A stretch of DNA of 64,000 nt, from the NCBI GenBank assembly GCA_017466885.1, contig JAFTTH010000009.1, forward strand, positions 146,798 to 210,797, in the 5' to 3' direction. The position numbers and the translations under genes were made by a program. Every line of letters begins with the position of its first letter. The first letter of the stretch is position 1. Origin of the DNA: Oscillospiraceae bacterium. Lineage in GTDB: Bacteria > Bacillota > Clostridia > Oscillospirales > Ruminococcaceae. Of the stretch, positions 25,315 through 33,904 are shown one piece after another. The notes under the pieces are model-generated. The model ran no database searches. It was not told the DNA's origin and saw nothing but the letters and a program-made list of their open reading frames with translations.

Positions 25315-25958
25315 TTCTTCTCAAGATACCGGAACACCTTAGTCACGATAAAGGTCATCACCAGGTAAAAGACTGCAACAACCAAAAAAGCCGTGGGGTT
25401 CACATCCCGATTGACCGCCTTTTGGGCAAAGTATAGCATATCCATTACGCCGATTGCTGTAACAAGAGCGGTATCCTTAACCAGGGTAATGGCTTCATTG
25501 CTGACCGGAGGCAAACACACCCGGAGCATTTGAGGCACAACGATCTTCATTTTGGTTTCAAAATTGGAGTAGCCCAGCACCCGGGCAGCCTCATACTGGC
25601 CCTTATCGATGGAAAGGGTACCTCCGCGGAAGATCTCTGCAAAATATGCAGCATAATTGAGGATAAACGCTACACAGGCTGCCGGGAATCGATCTAAAAT
25701 CAAATACTGCCCAATGAAAGGAAGAAAGGGCAGCCCAAAATAGAAAAAGAAAAGCTGAAGCATCAAAGGGGTACCCCGAAGGAGCCAAACATAAAAACCG
25801 GAAATGGCCCGGAGTGCCGAAAAGCGGCTGACCCGCATAAAGGAGATCAGCAGTCCCAAAGGCAGAGATGCCGCAAGCGTAATCGCAAACAGACCACAGG
25901 TCACCCCGAGACCATCTGAAATCGCTTTGCTCAACGTTAAAATGTAAGAAGGATCCAT
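25302..25958 (-). CDS. Polar amino-acid ABC transporter permease (HisM/GlnP type)
   Basis: A 218-residue inner-membrane permease with about five transmembrane helices, for example VTCGLFAITLAASLPLGLLI. The family signature VWLLRGTPLMLQLFFFYFG and the EAA-like loop EAARVLGYSNFETKMKIVVPQ contact the ATPase. It probably forms a homodimeric channel since only one permease gene is present. It is downstream of the TM2 gene and overlaps the ATPase frame. Confidence 0.92.
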   Translation of the reverse strand: MDPSYILTLSKAISDGLGVTCGLFAITLAASLPLGLLISFMRVSRFSALRAISGFYVWLLRGTPLMLQLFFFYFGLPFLPFIGQYLILDRFPAACVAFILNYAAYFAEIFRGGTLSIDKGQYEAARVLGYSNFETKMKIVVPQMLRVCLPPVSNEAITLVKDTALVTAIGVMDMLYFAQKAVNRDVNPTAFLVVAVFYLVMTFIVTKVFRYLEKKCAF

Positions 25959-26086
25959 AATAAACCTCTTTATTGAACCGGCTGGCCACCGGTGGTCATC
26001 AAATGAAAGCGGCGGGAGGTTCCGAACCGGAGCCCCCCGCCGGATACATTGCTTTAGGCAAACCCAAAGCGGATCTTACCGATCCA

Positions 26087-26299
26087 TTACACCAATTCAT
26101 TTCCAGCGGCATCAGTCTTGATGCTACCGGCAAGGATCATGATGCCCTCGATGAATCCCCAGATACCGCCAATACCGCAGGTAACAAGAGAGACAACGAT
26201 CCGGATGATACCCTTCTTGGCATCTCCGAGATAGAACTGATGAATTCCCCAGCCGCCGAGGAAAATACCCAGCAGACCAGCTACCATCTTCTTCTTCAT
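26087..26299 (-). CDS. TM2-domain protein
   Basis: A 70-residue membrane protein. It carries the TM2 pattern: a first helix AGLLGIFLGGWGIHQFYLGD, a short loop KKGIIRI and a second helix VVSLVTCGIGGIWGFIEGIMIL. The GxxGxHxFYLG motif is the hallmark of the family, which occurs in bacteria and eukaryotes with unknown function. It is inserted between the binding-protein and permease genes of the amino-acid transporter. A GC-rich hairpin (about 26012-26042) follows it and may set relative expression. Confidence 0.85.
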   Translation of the reverse strand: MKKKMVAGLLGIFLGGWGIHQFYLGDAKKGIIRIVVSLVTCGIGGIWGFIEGIMILAGSIKTDAAGNELV

Positions 26300-26359
26300 T
26301 CTTTTTTCACCCTCTCATTATGTATTTTTTACAAACCAGCCGTAGCTGTTTCATAAACG

Positions 26360-27208
26360 TTATTCAGCCAGAGTGCCGTCCGTCTTAAGAATATAGCTTC
26401 CTGCGACGCGGTCCACAACAAAGGCATCCACCCGGCCGATCTTCAGGTCAGAGTAAGCCTCCTGGTTATTGCCGAAATAAACCAGCTCGCCAATCTGCTC
26501 ATAAATATCGTCGGCGGTGACAGCATCAACAGCAGAGGACCCCTCCTGGATGCTGATCTTCTTGCCGGCAAGGTCGGCTTTGGTCTGAATGGGAGAATCC
26601 ACAGGAACAATCACAACCTGGGTATTGGCAAGGTAGGGCTTTGCAAAATACATCGCCGCGACCCGCTCATCGGTGATGGTCATACCATTCCAGATCATAT
26701 CAATCTTTCCGCCGTCCAGCTCCAGCTCCTTGGAGTTCCAATCGATGGGCTGGAATCTTACCTCAACGCCCATCCGCTTTGCAACCTCTTTGGCAAGGTC
26801 AATATCGAAACCGACGATCTCGTTATTCTCATCCCGGTAGCCCATAGGAGGGAAGCTATCATCCAGTCCAACGATGAAATAGCCCTTATCCTTGATCTTC
26901 TGAAGGGACTCATCGTCCGCGCTTGCCTCGTGCTCCTCAACGTAATCCGCATCCTTCAGAACGATATCCGCGCCAAACCATTTTTTGGAGATCTCAGCCA
27001 TCTTGCCGTCAGCGATCATATCGTCCAGATGCTTCTGAACCTCATTCCCCAGGGCAATATCCCCATTGCGGAAGCCGATGCCGTAAAGCTCGGCGCCGAA
27101 ATCCTCTTCAAGAATCTTAAATTTCTTTTCTCCGCCGCTGCAGCTGCAGAAAACCAGGGAGAAAACAGTGCAGCAAGCAAGCAGCAAAGCAAGCACTTTT
27201 TTCGTCAT
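26360..27208 (-). CDS. Amino-acid ABC transporter binding lipoprotein with circularly permuted domain order
   Basis: A 282-residue lipoprotein with a signal peptide ending near C21 or C23. After it, residues 30-80 (KFKILEEDFGAELYGIGF ... MAEISKKWFGADIVL) look like the extreme C-terminus of an SBP_bac_3 protein. Only then comes the normal N-terminal lobe from residue 101: SLQKIKDKGYFIVGLDDSFP, NNEIVGFDIDLAKEVAKRMG, GKIDMIWNGMTITDERV. The protein ends at GRVDAFVVDRVAGSYILKTD plus GTLAE, exactly where the displaced tail would normally follow. All parts of the fold are present at normal total length. The GlnQ/permease partners lie downstream. Confidence 0.85.
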   Translation of the reverse strand: MTKKVLALLLACCTVFSLVFCSCSGGEKKFKILEEDFGAELYGIGFRNGDIALGNEVQKHLDDMIADGKMAEISKKWFGADIVLKDADYVEEHEASADDESLQKIKDKGYFIVGLDDSFPPMGYRDENNEIVGFDIDLAKEVAKRMGVEVRFQPIDWNSKELELDGGKIDMIWNGMTITDERVAAMYFAKPYLANTQVVIVPVDSPIQTKADLAGKKISIQEGSSAVDAVTADDIYEQIGELVYFGNNQEAYSDLKIGRVDAFVVDRVAGSYILKTDGTLAE

Positions 27209-27331
27209 GATGAATTCCTCCGTAATTATTATAGTTTTTATGTATTATATCACATTAGTTTTACTCTTGTAAAGTGATAAAATCTTTTTTTGTAAAAAAG
27301 ACTACCTTTTTGTCGATTTGACTTCGCGCTC

Positions 27332-27360
27332 TTGCATAAAAAAGCGCTTTTCGATATAAT
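27332..27360 (+). promoter_or_regulatory. Sigma-A promoter of the SDR gene
   Basis: TTGCAT (27332-27337), 17-base spacer, TATAAT (27355-27360). The spacer contains an AAAGCGCTTT palindrome. Confidence 0.7.
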
Positions 27361-27391
27361 AGTAGGAAGATTACGGAAAGGAATACGGAAA

Positions 27392-28186
27392 ATGGAGCAG
27401 CTTATTTGCCTTGTGACCGGCGGGACCTCCGGAATCGGACGGGAAATCGCCTGCCGACTTTCACAAATGGGGCACCGAGTATATACCCTCAGCCGCCGGC
27501 CAAACGGGTCGGACAGCATCCCCCACCTTTCTGCCGATCTGACCGACGATGCGCAGGTCACTGCCGCGATCGACCAAATCTACGCCGCCGAAGGACGGCT
27601 GGATCTTGTGGTCAATAATGCCGGATTTGGAATCTCGGGGGCGGTGGAATTCACCTCGTCCGAGGAGGCCCTCCGCCAGTTGGATCTGAACTTTTTCGGA
27701 ATGGTGCGGGTCAACCGGGCAGTCCTATCCCGCATGCGGGAGCAAGGGGGCGGCCGGATCGTGAATGTCAGCTCGGTGGCCGGGATGATCCCAATCCCCT
27801 TCCAGACTTATTATTCCGCCTCCAAGGCGGCCATTAACGCCTATTCTTTGGCTTTGGCCAACGAGGTTCGTCCCTTTGGTATCAGTGTATGCGGGGTGGC
27901 TCCGGGTGATGTCAAAACTGACTTTACCGCCTCCCGCTCCAAAAATCATCAAGGGGATGATCTTTACGGCGGAAGAATCTCCCGGAGTGTTGCCGGAATG
28001 GAGAAGGATGAGGAAAAGGGAATGTCCGCTCAAAAAGTGGGGAAAGCTATCTGCGGGATCGCGCTGAAGCGTAAGGTCCGTCCCATTTATGTCATTGGCG
28101 GAAGCTATCGGCTCCTTTGCGTCCTGGCAAAAATTCTTCCCCTGGGGCTGACCAATCGGATCGTTGGCCGGCTTTATGCCCGCTAA
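27392..28186 (+). CDS. Short-chain dehydrogenase/reductase
   Basis: A 264-residue NAD(P)-dependent oxidoreductase. The cofactor loop is VTGGTSGIGREIACRL, with LSRRP after beta-2, suggesting NADP(H). The NNAG motif and the catalytic triad (S in VNVSSVAG, YSASK) are intact. A hydrophobic C-terminus (LLCVLAKILPLGLTNRIVG) may touch the membrane. The substrate is unknown; sterol-, lipid- or quinone-related SDRs share this layout. The start at 27392 lies 32 bases after the -10 box, with AAAGGA upstream. Confidence 0.88.
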   Translation: MEQLICLVTGGTSGIGREIACRLSQMGHRVYTLSRRPNGSDSIPHLSADLTDDAQVTAAIDQIYAAEGRLDLVVNNAGFGISGAVEFTSSEEALRQLDLNFFGMVRVNRAVLSRMREQGGGRIVNVSSVAGMIPIPFQTYYSASKAAINAYSLALANEVRPFGISVCGVAPGDVKTDFTASRSKNHQGDDLYGGRISRSVAGMEKDEEKGMSAQKVGKAICGIALKRKVRPIYVIGGSYRLLCVLAKILPLGLTNRIVGRLYAR

Positions 28187-28194
28187 GGGAAAGA

Positions 28195-28223
28195 TTGACA
28201 ATTCCCCGCTTTTAGAGTATAAT
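28195..28223 (+). promoter_or_regulatory. Sigma-A promoter of the transglycosylase gene
   Basis: TTGACA (28195-28200), 17-base spacer, TATAAT (28218-28223), a near-consensus promoter that starts 8 bases after the SDR stop codon. Confidence 0.9.
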
Positions 28224-28259
28224 AGAATCAGTTCCGACCACCGAAGGGAGGGGACCAAA

Positions 28260-28847
28260 ATCAAGAAAAAACTGTTTTTGCGGATTGCCCTTTTTTTGGT
28301 TCTACTGGGAATGATGGTCGGCCTTGGGATCTTTGGCATCTCCCACTTGATTGACACCGGAATGCGGGCCTATTACCCGATGAAATACAGCGAGCTGATC
28401 TCCCGGTACGCAGAGGAAAACAAACTTGACCCCTTTCTTATTTATGCGGTGGTTCATACCGAAAGCCGCTTTGAGGCTGACGCTGAGTCGGGCGTTGGGG
28501 CGCGGGGGCTGATGCAGCTAACCTCTGATACATTTGACTGGGTCAAGTTCAAGCTCGGGGATGATGATTCGGTCACCTATGACGATATGTATTCCCCTGA
28601 GGAAAACATTCGGTACGGCACCCGCCTTTTGTCCGAGCTGATGACCCGGTTTGAGGGCGAAACCGAAACTGCGGTCTGCGCCTATTTTGCCGGGTTGAAC
28701 CAGGTGGCTGAGTGGCTTTCCGATCCTCAGTACAGTCGGGACGGGAAAACCCTGATCCACGTTCCCTTTGACGGAACAAGAGACTATCTGCAAACCGTTA
28801 TGGAGACATATCAAATATATACTCAACTTTACGGTGAACAAAAATGA
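28260..28847 (+). CDS. Lytic transglycosylase (SLT domain), probable AUC start codon
   Basis: About 195 residues: a lysine-rich N-terminus, one transmembrane helix (LFLRIALFLVLLGMMVGLGI) and a Slt/GH23 domain outside the cell. The domain has the catalytic glutamate in VVHTESRFEADAESGVGARG, then LMQLTSDTFDWV, YSPEENIRYGTRLLSEL and CAYFAGLNQVAEWL. It cleaves peptidoglycan glycan strands. The promoter predicts a transcript from about 28231 and the only ribosome site is GGGAGGGG at 28246-28253. The codon at ideal distance is ATC (28260). No ATG, GTG or TTG lies in frame until TTG at 28278. An M18 aminopeptidase gene follows after 31 bases. Confidence 0.85.
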   Translation: MKKKLFLRIALFLVLLGMMVGLGIFGISHLIDTGMRAYYPMKYSELISRYAEENKLDPFLIYAVVHTESRFEADAESGVGARGLMQLTSDTFDWVKFKLGDDDSVTYDDMYSPEENIRYGTRLLSELMTRFEGETETAVCAYFAGLNQVAEWLSDPQYSRDGKTLIHVPFDGTRDYLQTVMETYQIYTQLYGEQK

Positions 28848-28878
28848 TTCTGCAACTGCAGAAAGGAGAATAGAAACA

Positions 28879-30285
28879 ATGTCTGAAAAAACTGCCGGCG
28901 AACTGCTGAAAGAACAACTCATCCGGGAACGGAAAAACGGATTCCTGGAGCTCGACGATGCCGAGTGCAACAAAGCATACGATTTCTGTGAGGGCTATAA
29001 GGCTTATCTGGACGAAGCCAAGACCGAGCGGGAAGCGGTGACCGAAAGCATCCGGATGGCCGAAGCGGCCGGATTTGTCCCTATGGAGAAGGGTAAAAAG
29101 TATGCCCCCGGTGATAAGATCTATTACAACAACCGGGATAAGTCTTTGATCCTGGCTGTGATCGGTCAGGAGCCGGTCAAAAAGGGTGTGCGGATTGCTG
29201 TTGCCCATATCGACTCTCCCCGCCTGGACCTCAAGCCCCGTCCCCTTTACGAGGATAGCGAGCTTGCCCTCCTCAAGACCCATTATTACGGCGGAATCAA
29301 AAAATATCAGTGGGGCACCGTTCCCCTGTCTCTCCACGGTGTGATCGTTAAGGCGGACGGAACCTCTGTGCAGGTGCGGATCGGTGACGATCCCTCCGAA
29401 CCGGTATTTGTTGTGAACGATCTGCTGATCCATCTGGCTGACGAGCAGATGAAGCGGACCGCCGCAACGGCCCTGAAGGGCGAGGAGATGAATGTCCTCA
29501 TCGGCAGCCGTCCCTTCCGGGATGATGCTGTCAGCGAGAAGGTCAAGCTGAATATTCTTAACCTTCTCTTTGAGAAGTATGGCATTTGCGAGGAGGATTT
29601 CCTCTCTGCAGAGCTTTGCCTGGTTCCCGCCTACTCCGCCCGGGATCTCGGTCTTGATAAGAGCATGATCGGCTCTTACGCTCACGATGACCGCGTTTGC
29701 GCCTACCCCGCTCTGATGGCCATCCTGGATCTGAAAGAGGTTCCCCCCTGCACCGCAGTTACCATTCTGACCGATAAGGAAGAGATCGGAAGCGACGGAA
29801 ATACCGGTCTCCACTCTGCCTATCTGCCCAACTTTGTCGCGGATCTGGCCGAGCCTTACGGCATTCCTGCCCGGTGGGTGCTGACCGCTTCCGAGTGCCT
29901 CTCGGCAGACGTGAATGCGGCCTTTGATCCTACCTTCCCCTCTGTGATGGAGAAAAACAACTGTGCTTACCTGAATAAGGGCGTTGTAATCACCAAGTAT
30001 ACCGGTGCCCGCGGCAAGTCCTCCACCTCGGACGCTTCTGCCGAGTTTATGGGACGGATCCGCCGGATGCTGGATCGGGAAGGCGTTATCTGGCAGATCG
30101 GAGAGCTGGGTGCCGTGGATGCCGGCGGCGGCGGAACGGTTGCCAAGTACGTTGCGGAGCTGGATGTAGATGTTGTAGACCTGGGTGTTCCCGTTCTTTC
30201 TATGCACGCTCCCTTTGAAACAGTTTCCAAGCTGGATGTCTTTATGGCATACCGTGCATTCAAGGCACTGTTTGAGGATCAGTAA
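28879..30285 (+). CDS. M18-family aminopeptidase
   Basis: A 468-residue metalloaminopeptidase of the aspartyl aminopeptidase family, cytosolic, zinc dependent. Conserved motifs are VAHIDSPRLDLKP (first metal His), LKTHYYGGIKKYQW, SYAHDDRVCAYPALMA (metal Asp), ILTDKEEIGSDGNTG (catalytic Glu-Glu) and VPVLSMHAPFETVSKLDVF (last metal His). The length is normal. The ATG at 28879 follows AAAGGAG. It is probably co-transcribed with the transglycosylase gene and ends at a clear terminator. Confidence 0.93.
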   Translation: MSEKTAGELLKEQLIRERKNGFLELDDAECNKAYDFCEGYKAYLDEAKTEREAVTESIRMAEAAGFVPMEKGKKYAPGDKIYYNNRDKSLILAVIGQEPVKKGVRIAVAHIDSPRLDLKPRPLYEDSELALLKTHYYGGIKKYQWGTVPLSLHGVIVKADGTSVQVRIGDDPSEPVFVVNDLLIHLADEQMKRTAATALKGEEMNVLIGSRPFRDDAVSEKVKLNILNLLFEKYGICEEDFLSAELCLVPAYSARDLGLDKSMIGSYAHDDRVCAYPALMAILDLKEVPPCTAVTILTDKEEIGSDGNTGLHSAYLPNFVADLAEPYGIPARWVLTASECLSADVNAAFDPTFPSVMEKNNCAYLNKGVVITKYTGARGKSSTSDASAEFMGRIRRMLDREGVIWQIGELGAVDAGGGGTVAKYVAELDVDVVDLGVPVLSMHAPFETVSKLDVFMAYRAFKALFEDQ

Positions 30286-30291
30286 AATCTG

Positions 30292-30330
30292 AGGTCCCGG
30301 AGGAGTTTTCTTCCGGGACCTTTCCTTTTG
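30292..30330 (+). terminator. Terminator after the M18 aminopeptidase
   Basis: AGGTCCCGGA pairs with TCCGGGACCT, followed by TTCCTTTT. Confidence 0.85.
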
Positions 30331-30368
30331 TCATTATATCCCGGGAAATGATTCTGCAAAACAGGCAC

Positions 30369-30407
30369 AAAAAAAGCCGGACCAGTTCAAAATTGGACTG
30401 ATCCGGC
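30369..30407 (-). terminator. Terminator of the flavoprotein/RpiR unit
   Basis: Minus strand GCCGGATCAGTCC pairs with GAACTGGTCCGGC (two mismatches) and is followed by seven T residues. Confidence 0.8.
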
Positions 30408-30412
30408 ACTTT

Positions 30413-31666
30413 TTATTTTTGAAAAGCTTCCTCCGCAGCCGCCATTCCGGCGCATTGAGCGGTACTGAAGGCAATCTGCAGGTTAAATCCCCCGGTTTTG
30501 CCGTTCACATCCAGCAACTCCCCGGCAAAATACAGCCCAGGTTGCTTTTTAGAGGCCATAGTCTTGGGGTCAACCTCCTCCACCGCAACGCCCCCCGCGG
30601 TGATAATGGCTTCCTCCATCGGGCCAAACCGCACGGGAGTCAAGGGAAGTGCTTTTACCGTTTCCACCAGTCGGAGCCGCTCCCCTTTGGTCAGCTGACA
30701 GGCCTGTTTGCGTTCCGAGAGGCCCGCTGACCGAATCACCGGAAGAATCAGGCTGGAGGGCAAAAGCTTGACCAAGGCGTTGGACAGCTGTTTTGCAGGA
30801 AACTCCGAAAAATCCCGCAGAATCCGCTCGTCCAGCTTTTCAGCAGAAAGAGCAGGCTTCAGGTCAATCCGAAGGGAAAGCTTCTCTTTCTCCGGATCCC
30901 CGCAAAAGCAGGTGGCGCTTAAAACAAGGGGGCCGGATACCCCATGATGGGTAAAAAGCATCTCTCCCAGCTCGGTATAGAGCGGTTTTTTTGTTCCCTC
31001 CCGCAGCAAAGTCAAGGTGACATTTTTCAAGGACAGACCAGCCGCGTCAGCGCACCAGCTTTCCCGGCACTCCATCGAAATCAGCGCAGGCAAAAGCTCG
31101 GTAATCCGGTGGCCTGCGGCTTCGGCAAAGCGGTAGCCATCCCCGGTGCTCCCGGTAGCCGGGTAGGAGATCCCACCTGTGGCAAGAATGACCGTTTTTG
31201 CGCGGTAGGAGGAGCCATCCTCACAGGAAAGAGAAATAATATCTCCAAAGAATATCTCTCTGACCCGCTTCTCACAAAGGATCTCTACACCCGCTTTTCT
31301 TGCACCCCGCACCAGCGCATCCACAATATCCACCGCTTTATCGCTTTGCGGGAAAACACGGTTTCCCCGCTCTATTTTCAGCGGTACCCCCATCTCTTCA
31401 AAGGTCCGGATGGTCTGCTGGGGAGGAAAACGAAAGATTGCACTGTAAAGGAATCGACCATTACGGCATATGTTTTTCAGAAATTCCTGGGGCTCGGAAT
31501 GATTGGTGACGTTGCACCGACCTTTTCCGGTAATCATTACCTTGCGGGCACACCGTTTATTCCGTTCCAGAAGCAGAACGTTTGCCCCTTGATTGGCCGC
31601 AGACGCCGCAGCCGTCAAGCCGGCGGCACCACCGCCAACCACCGCAACATCATAAGTCATTGGCAC
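30413..31666 (-). CDS. HI0933/YhiN-family FAD-dependent oxidoreductase
   Basis: About 417 residues. The dinucleotide fold at the N-terminus is YDVAVVGGGAAGLTAAASA. Family motifs are LLERNKRCARKVMITGKGRC, VILATGGISYPATGSTGDGY, and a C-terminal GLYFAGELLDVNGKTGGFNL that contacts FAD. The family is widespread and its reaction uncharacterised. The start is GTG at 31666 (touching the RpiR stop, 6 bases after GAGGAG) or ATG at 31660. It is co-transcribed with the RpiR-type gene upstream. Confidence 0.9.
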   Translation of the reverse strand: MPMTYDVAVVGGGAAGLTAAASAANQGANVLLLERNKRCARKVMITGKGRCNVTNHSEPQEFLKNICRNGRFLYSAIFRFPPQQTIRTFEEMGVPLKIERGNRVFPQSDKAVDIVDALVRGARKAGVEILCEKRVREIFFGDIISLSCEDGSSYRAKTVILATGGISYPATGSTGDGYRFAEAAGHRITELLPALISMECRESWCADAAGLSLKNVTLTLLREGTKKPLYTELGEMLFTHHGVSGPLVLSATCFCGDPEKEKLSLRIDLKPALSAEKLDERILRDFSEFPAKQLSNALVKLLPSSLILPVIRSAGLSERKQACQLTKGERLRLVETVKALPLTPVRFGPMEEAIITAGGVAVEEVDPKTMASKKQPGLYFAGELLDVNGKTGGFNLQIAFSTAQCAGMAAAEEAFQK

Positions 31667-32533
31667 TCAATGCTCCTCTTTTTCATAGACATTATATTCT
31701 TCCCAAATACCCTCCAGCCGGCTGAGGTTTTCCGAAACCTGATCTTTTCTCCGGTTTCCCACCGCCACGATCAGCGCATTGATTAGGCTCATCGGCGCGA
31801 CCAGGGAATCCGCAAAGGAAGCCATATCACTCCGGGCGGCCAAAGTATAATCGGCGATTCGGGCAAGAGGCGAGCCCTTGGTATCGGTGATGGCAAGAAC
31901 CTCCGCACCGCTATTCTTGGCAAAGCGCATCGCCTGAACAGTCTGAGAGGAATACCGAGGAAAACCGATTCCGATCAGCAGATCATTTTCCCGCATTGGG
32001 AGGAGCTTTTCAAATACGCCGCTCTCCCCCGAGGCAGTGATATACTGCACCTGCCCAAAGATCAGGTTCAGGTAGTAGCTCAAAAATCCCGCCAGGGCAG
32101 AAGAACTCCGCACGCCGATCACATAAATATTTTCCGCACGGCAAACCGCCCCAACTGCTGCAGAAAAGTCCTCCCGGGAGGTGCCGTCCAAGGTCTTACG
32201 GATATTTTCCATATCCTGGGTTAAGACGGCGGCAAGAACATCCGATCCGCCCAGCCGCTCACTGGTGACCTCCATCCGCTGCAGAGCTGTCAACCGGTTG
32301 CGGGAGGTTTCCGCCAACAGAGCTTTCAGCTCGGGGTAACCGTCACAGCACAACTCACCGGCAAAACGCACCACCGTCGACTCGCTGACTCCAGCCGACC
32401 TTCCAAGACGGCCTGCCGTCATATAAGCGGCTTTTTCGTAGTTATTCAGTATGTAGGCCGCAATCTTTTTGTGTCCCTTGGAAAGCTCCGGCATCTTCTC
32501 AGAGATCTCGTGCAGAATATCCCGTTTTTCCAT
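31667..32533 (-). CDS. MurR/RpiR-family transcriptional regulator
   Basis: A 288-residue regulator. An N-terminal helix-turn-helix of the RpiR type (RLGRSAGVSESTVVRFAGEL) is followed by a sugar-phosphate-binding SIS domain (ENIYVIGVRSSSALAGFLSY; DLLIGIGFPRYSSQTVQAMR). These usually control amino-sugar or sugar-phosphate genes in response to a phosphosugar. The adjacent MFS gene on the same strand is a plausible target. An ATG with a ribosome site lies after a short gap from the MFS stop. Confidence 0.9.
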   Translation of the reverse strand: MEKRDILHEISEKMPELSKGHKKIAAYILNNYEKAAYMTAGRLGRSAGVSESTVVRFAGELCCDGYPELKALLAETSRNRLTALQRMEVTSERLGGSDVLAAVLTQDMENIRKTLDGTSREDFSAAVGAVCRAENIYVIGVRSSSALAGFLSYYLNLIFGQVQYITASGESGVFEKLLPMRENDLLIGIGFPRYSSQTVQAMRFAKNSGAEVLAITDTKGSPLARIADYTLAARSDMASFADSLVAPMSLINALIVAVGNRRKDQVSENLSRLEGIWEEYNVYEKEEH

Positions 32534-32554
32534 TCTTCCCCTCCATATGTAAAG

Positions 32555-33835
32555 CTATTTTGCTTCACAAGACTTATCCTCCGTGTTGATATTATGAAGA
32601 TGTTTTTTTCGCATATTTCGAATGATGATGTGGCTGACAAACGCAATCAAAGGAAAGGCTGCCGCGCAAAGCAACCCTGCGCGCACTGCCCCCTCCTCCC
32701 CCGGAATCTGCAACAGCCCCGAAATGAATTGGGCGAAGGGATGGTCCGGAGAATCGGCAACCAGGCCGGTCAACCAGGGGGCAAATGCCGCACCGATATC
32801 CCCTGCGGAGGCAAGGATGGCAAAAATCCAGGCACCTCCGGCGGGAAACCGTTCCGACGCAAGCAGAAGCGTTCCGGGCCAAAGCATCGCCGTTGCCACA
32901 CCGCAGAGAGCGCAAAAAGCAAGTCCAATGCCTGCAATCGGGGAAATCGCAACCACCGCATAGCAGACAAATGCCAGGGCGGAGCTACCGATCATTACCC
33001 GGCAGAGTCGGTCTGCTCTCCCCTTCAAGCCGTAAAGGGTGCGGCCAATCCCCATCATAATGGCATAGCCGCACATTCCCAGCAGGTCACCCTGCACCTT
33101 CGGAATATGGAGTGTGCCCTCCATATAGGTGGAGGCCCACTGGTTCATCACGATCTCTGACGCAGCCCCCGCGAAAATCGCCAGCATTGTAAAAAGAAAG
33201 AAGGGGTGAAAAAATAGCTTGCGGATGGGAGTTCTTGTTTCTTCCGGTTGTGTTTCGGGGAAGGGTGCCGGCAAAAAGAGGATCAGGGTGGTTAGAGGAA
33301 TGCTGATCCAGAAAAAAACAATCCACTGCCAGTTTTCGCTCCCGAAGATCCAAAGAAACAGGGTAGTAATGATGATAACGGCGGCTTGTCCCCAGGCGTA
33401 AAAGGAGTGGAGTAGGCCCATAGCCGCCGAGTTATTTTCAGAGGGAATGGAGTTGATGATCGGACTGAGCAAGACCTCCAGCAGGCCGGCCGCCATGGAG
33501 ATCAGAATGGTGGAAATCAGGATTCCGGTGAAAACATCGGGAAAAATTACCGGCGAAAGGCCAAACAAAATCAGTCCCACTCCCGCCGTTATAACCCCGG
33601 GCAGTACCAGCCGGCGATACCCTACCCGGTCAACAAAGCCACTGACAGCAACATCCACGCAGACCTGCGCAATAAAGTTGACGGCGACCAATATCCCCAG
33701 ATGGATATAAGAAAGGTCATATAGCTGCATTAGGGGCAGAAAAAGGACCGGGGTCAGGTTTGAGATCAGCGCCTGGATCCCGATCCCGCAAAAACAGGCA
33801 ACAGTTGTGCGCCGAAAGGTAGCTTGTTTTTTCAT
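32555..33835 (-). CDS. MFS transporter
   Basis: A 426-residue permease with twelve predicted transmembrane helices. The loop between helices 2 and 3 (GFVDRVGYRRLVLPGV) matches the MFS motif A region. The middle cytoplasmic loop is polar (ETQPEETRTPIRK). Its similarity to the fucose/glucose-type branch of MFS is only an impression; the substrate is unknown. It ends 21 bases before the RpiR gene, so both likely form one unit. A GGGAGTGA/TCACTCCC hairpin (33867-33896) separates it from oadB upstream. Confidence 0.85.
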   Translation of the reverse strand: MKKQATFRRTTVACFCGIGIQALISNLTPVLFLPLMQLYDLSYIHLGILVAVNFIAQVCVDVAVSGFVDRVGYRRLVLPGVITAGVGLILFGLSPVIFPDVFTGILISTILISMAAGLLEVLLSPIINSIPSENNSAAMGLLHSFYAWGQAAVIIITTLFLWIFGSENWQWIVFFWISIPLTTLILFLPAPFPETQPEETRTPIRKLFFHPFFLFTMLAIFAGAASEIVMNQWASTYMEGTLHIPKVQGDLLGMCGYAIMMGIGRTLYGLKGRADRLCRVMIGSSALAFVCYAVVAISPIAGIGLAFCALCGVATAMLWPGTLLLASERFPAGGAWIFAILASAGDIGAAFAPWLTGLVADSPDHPFAQFISGLLQIPGEEGAVRAGLLCAAAFPLIAFVSHIIIRNMRKKHLHNINTEDKSCEAK

Positions 33836-33866
33836 GCTGTTATAATTCCATCCAATGCTTAGAATG

Positions 33867-33896
33867 GGAGTGACGCAGGGATTGCATCACTCCCAT
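33867..33896 (-). terminator. Hairpin between the oadB and MFS genes
   Basis: ATGGGAGTGA and TCACTCCCAT form a perfect 10-bp stem. The sequence after it on the minus strand is not T-rich, so it may be a processing hairpin or weak terminator. Confidence 0.5.
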
Positions 33897-33904
33897 CTGA
33901 TTTA

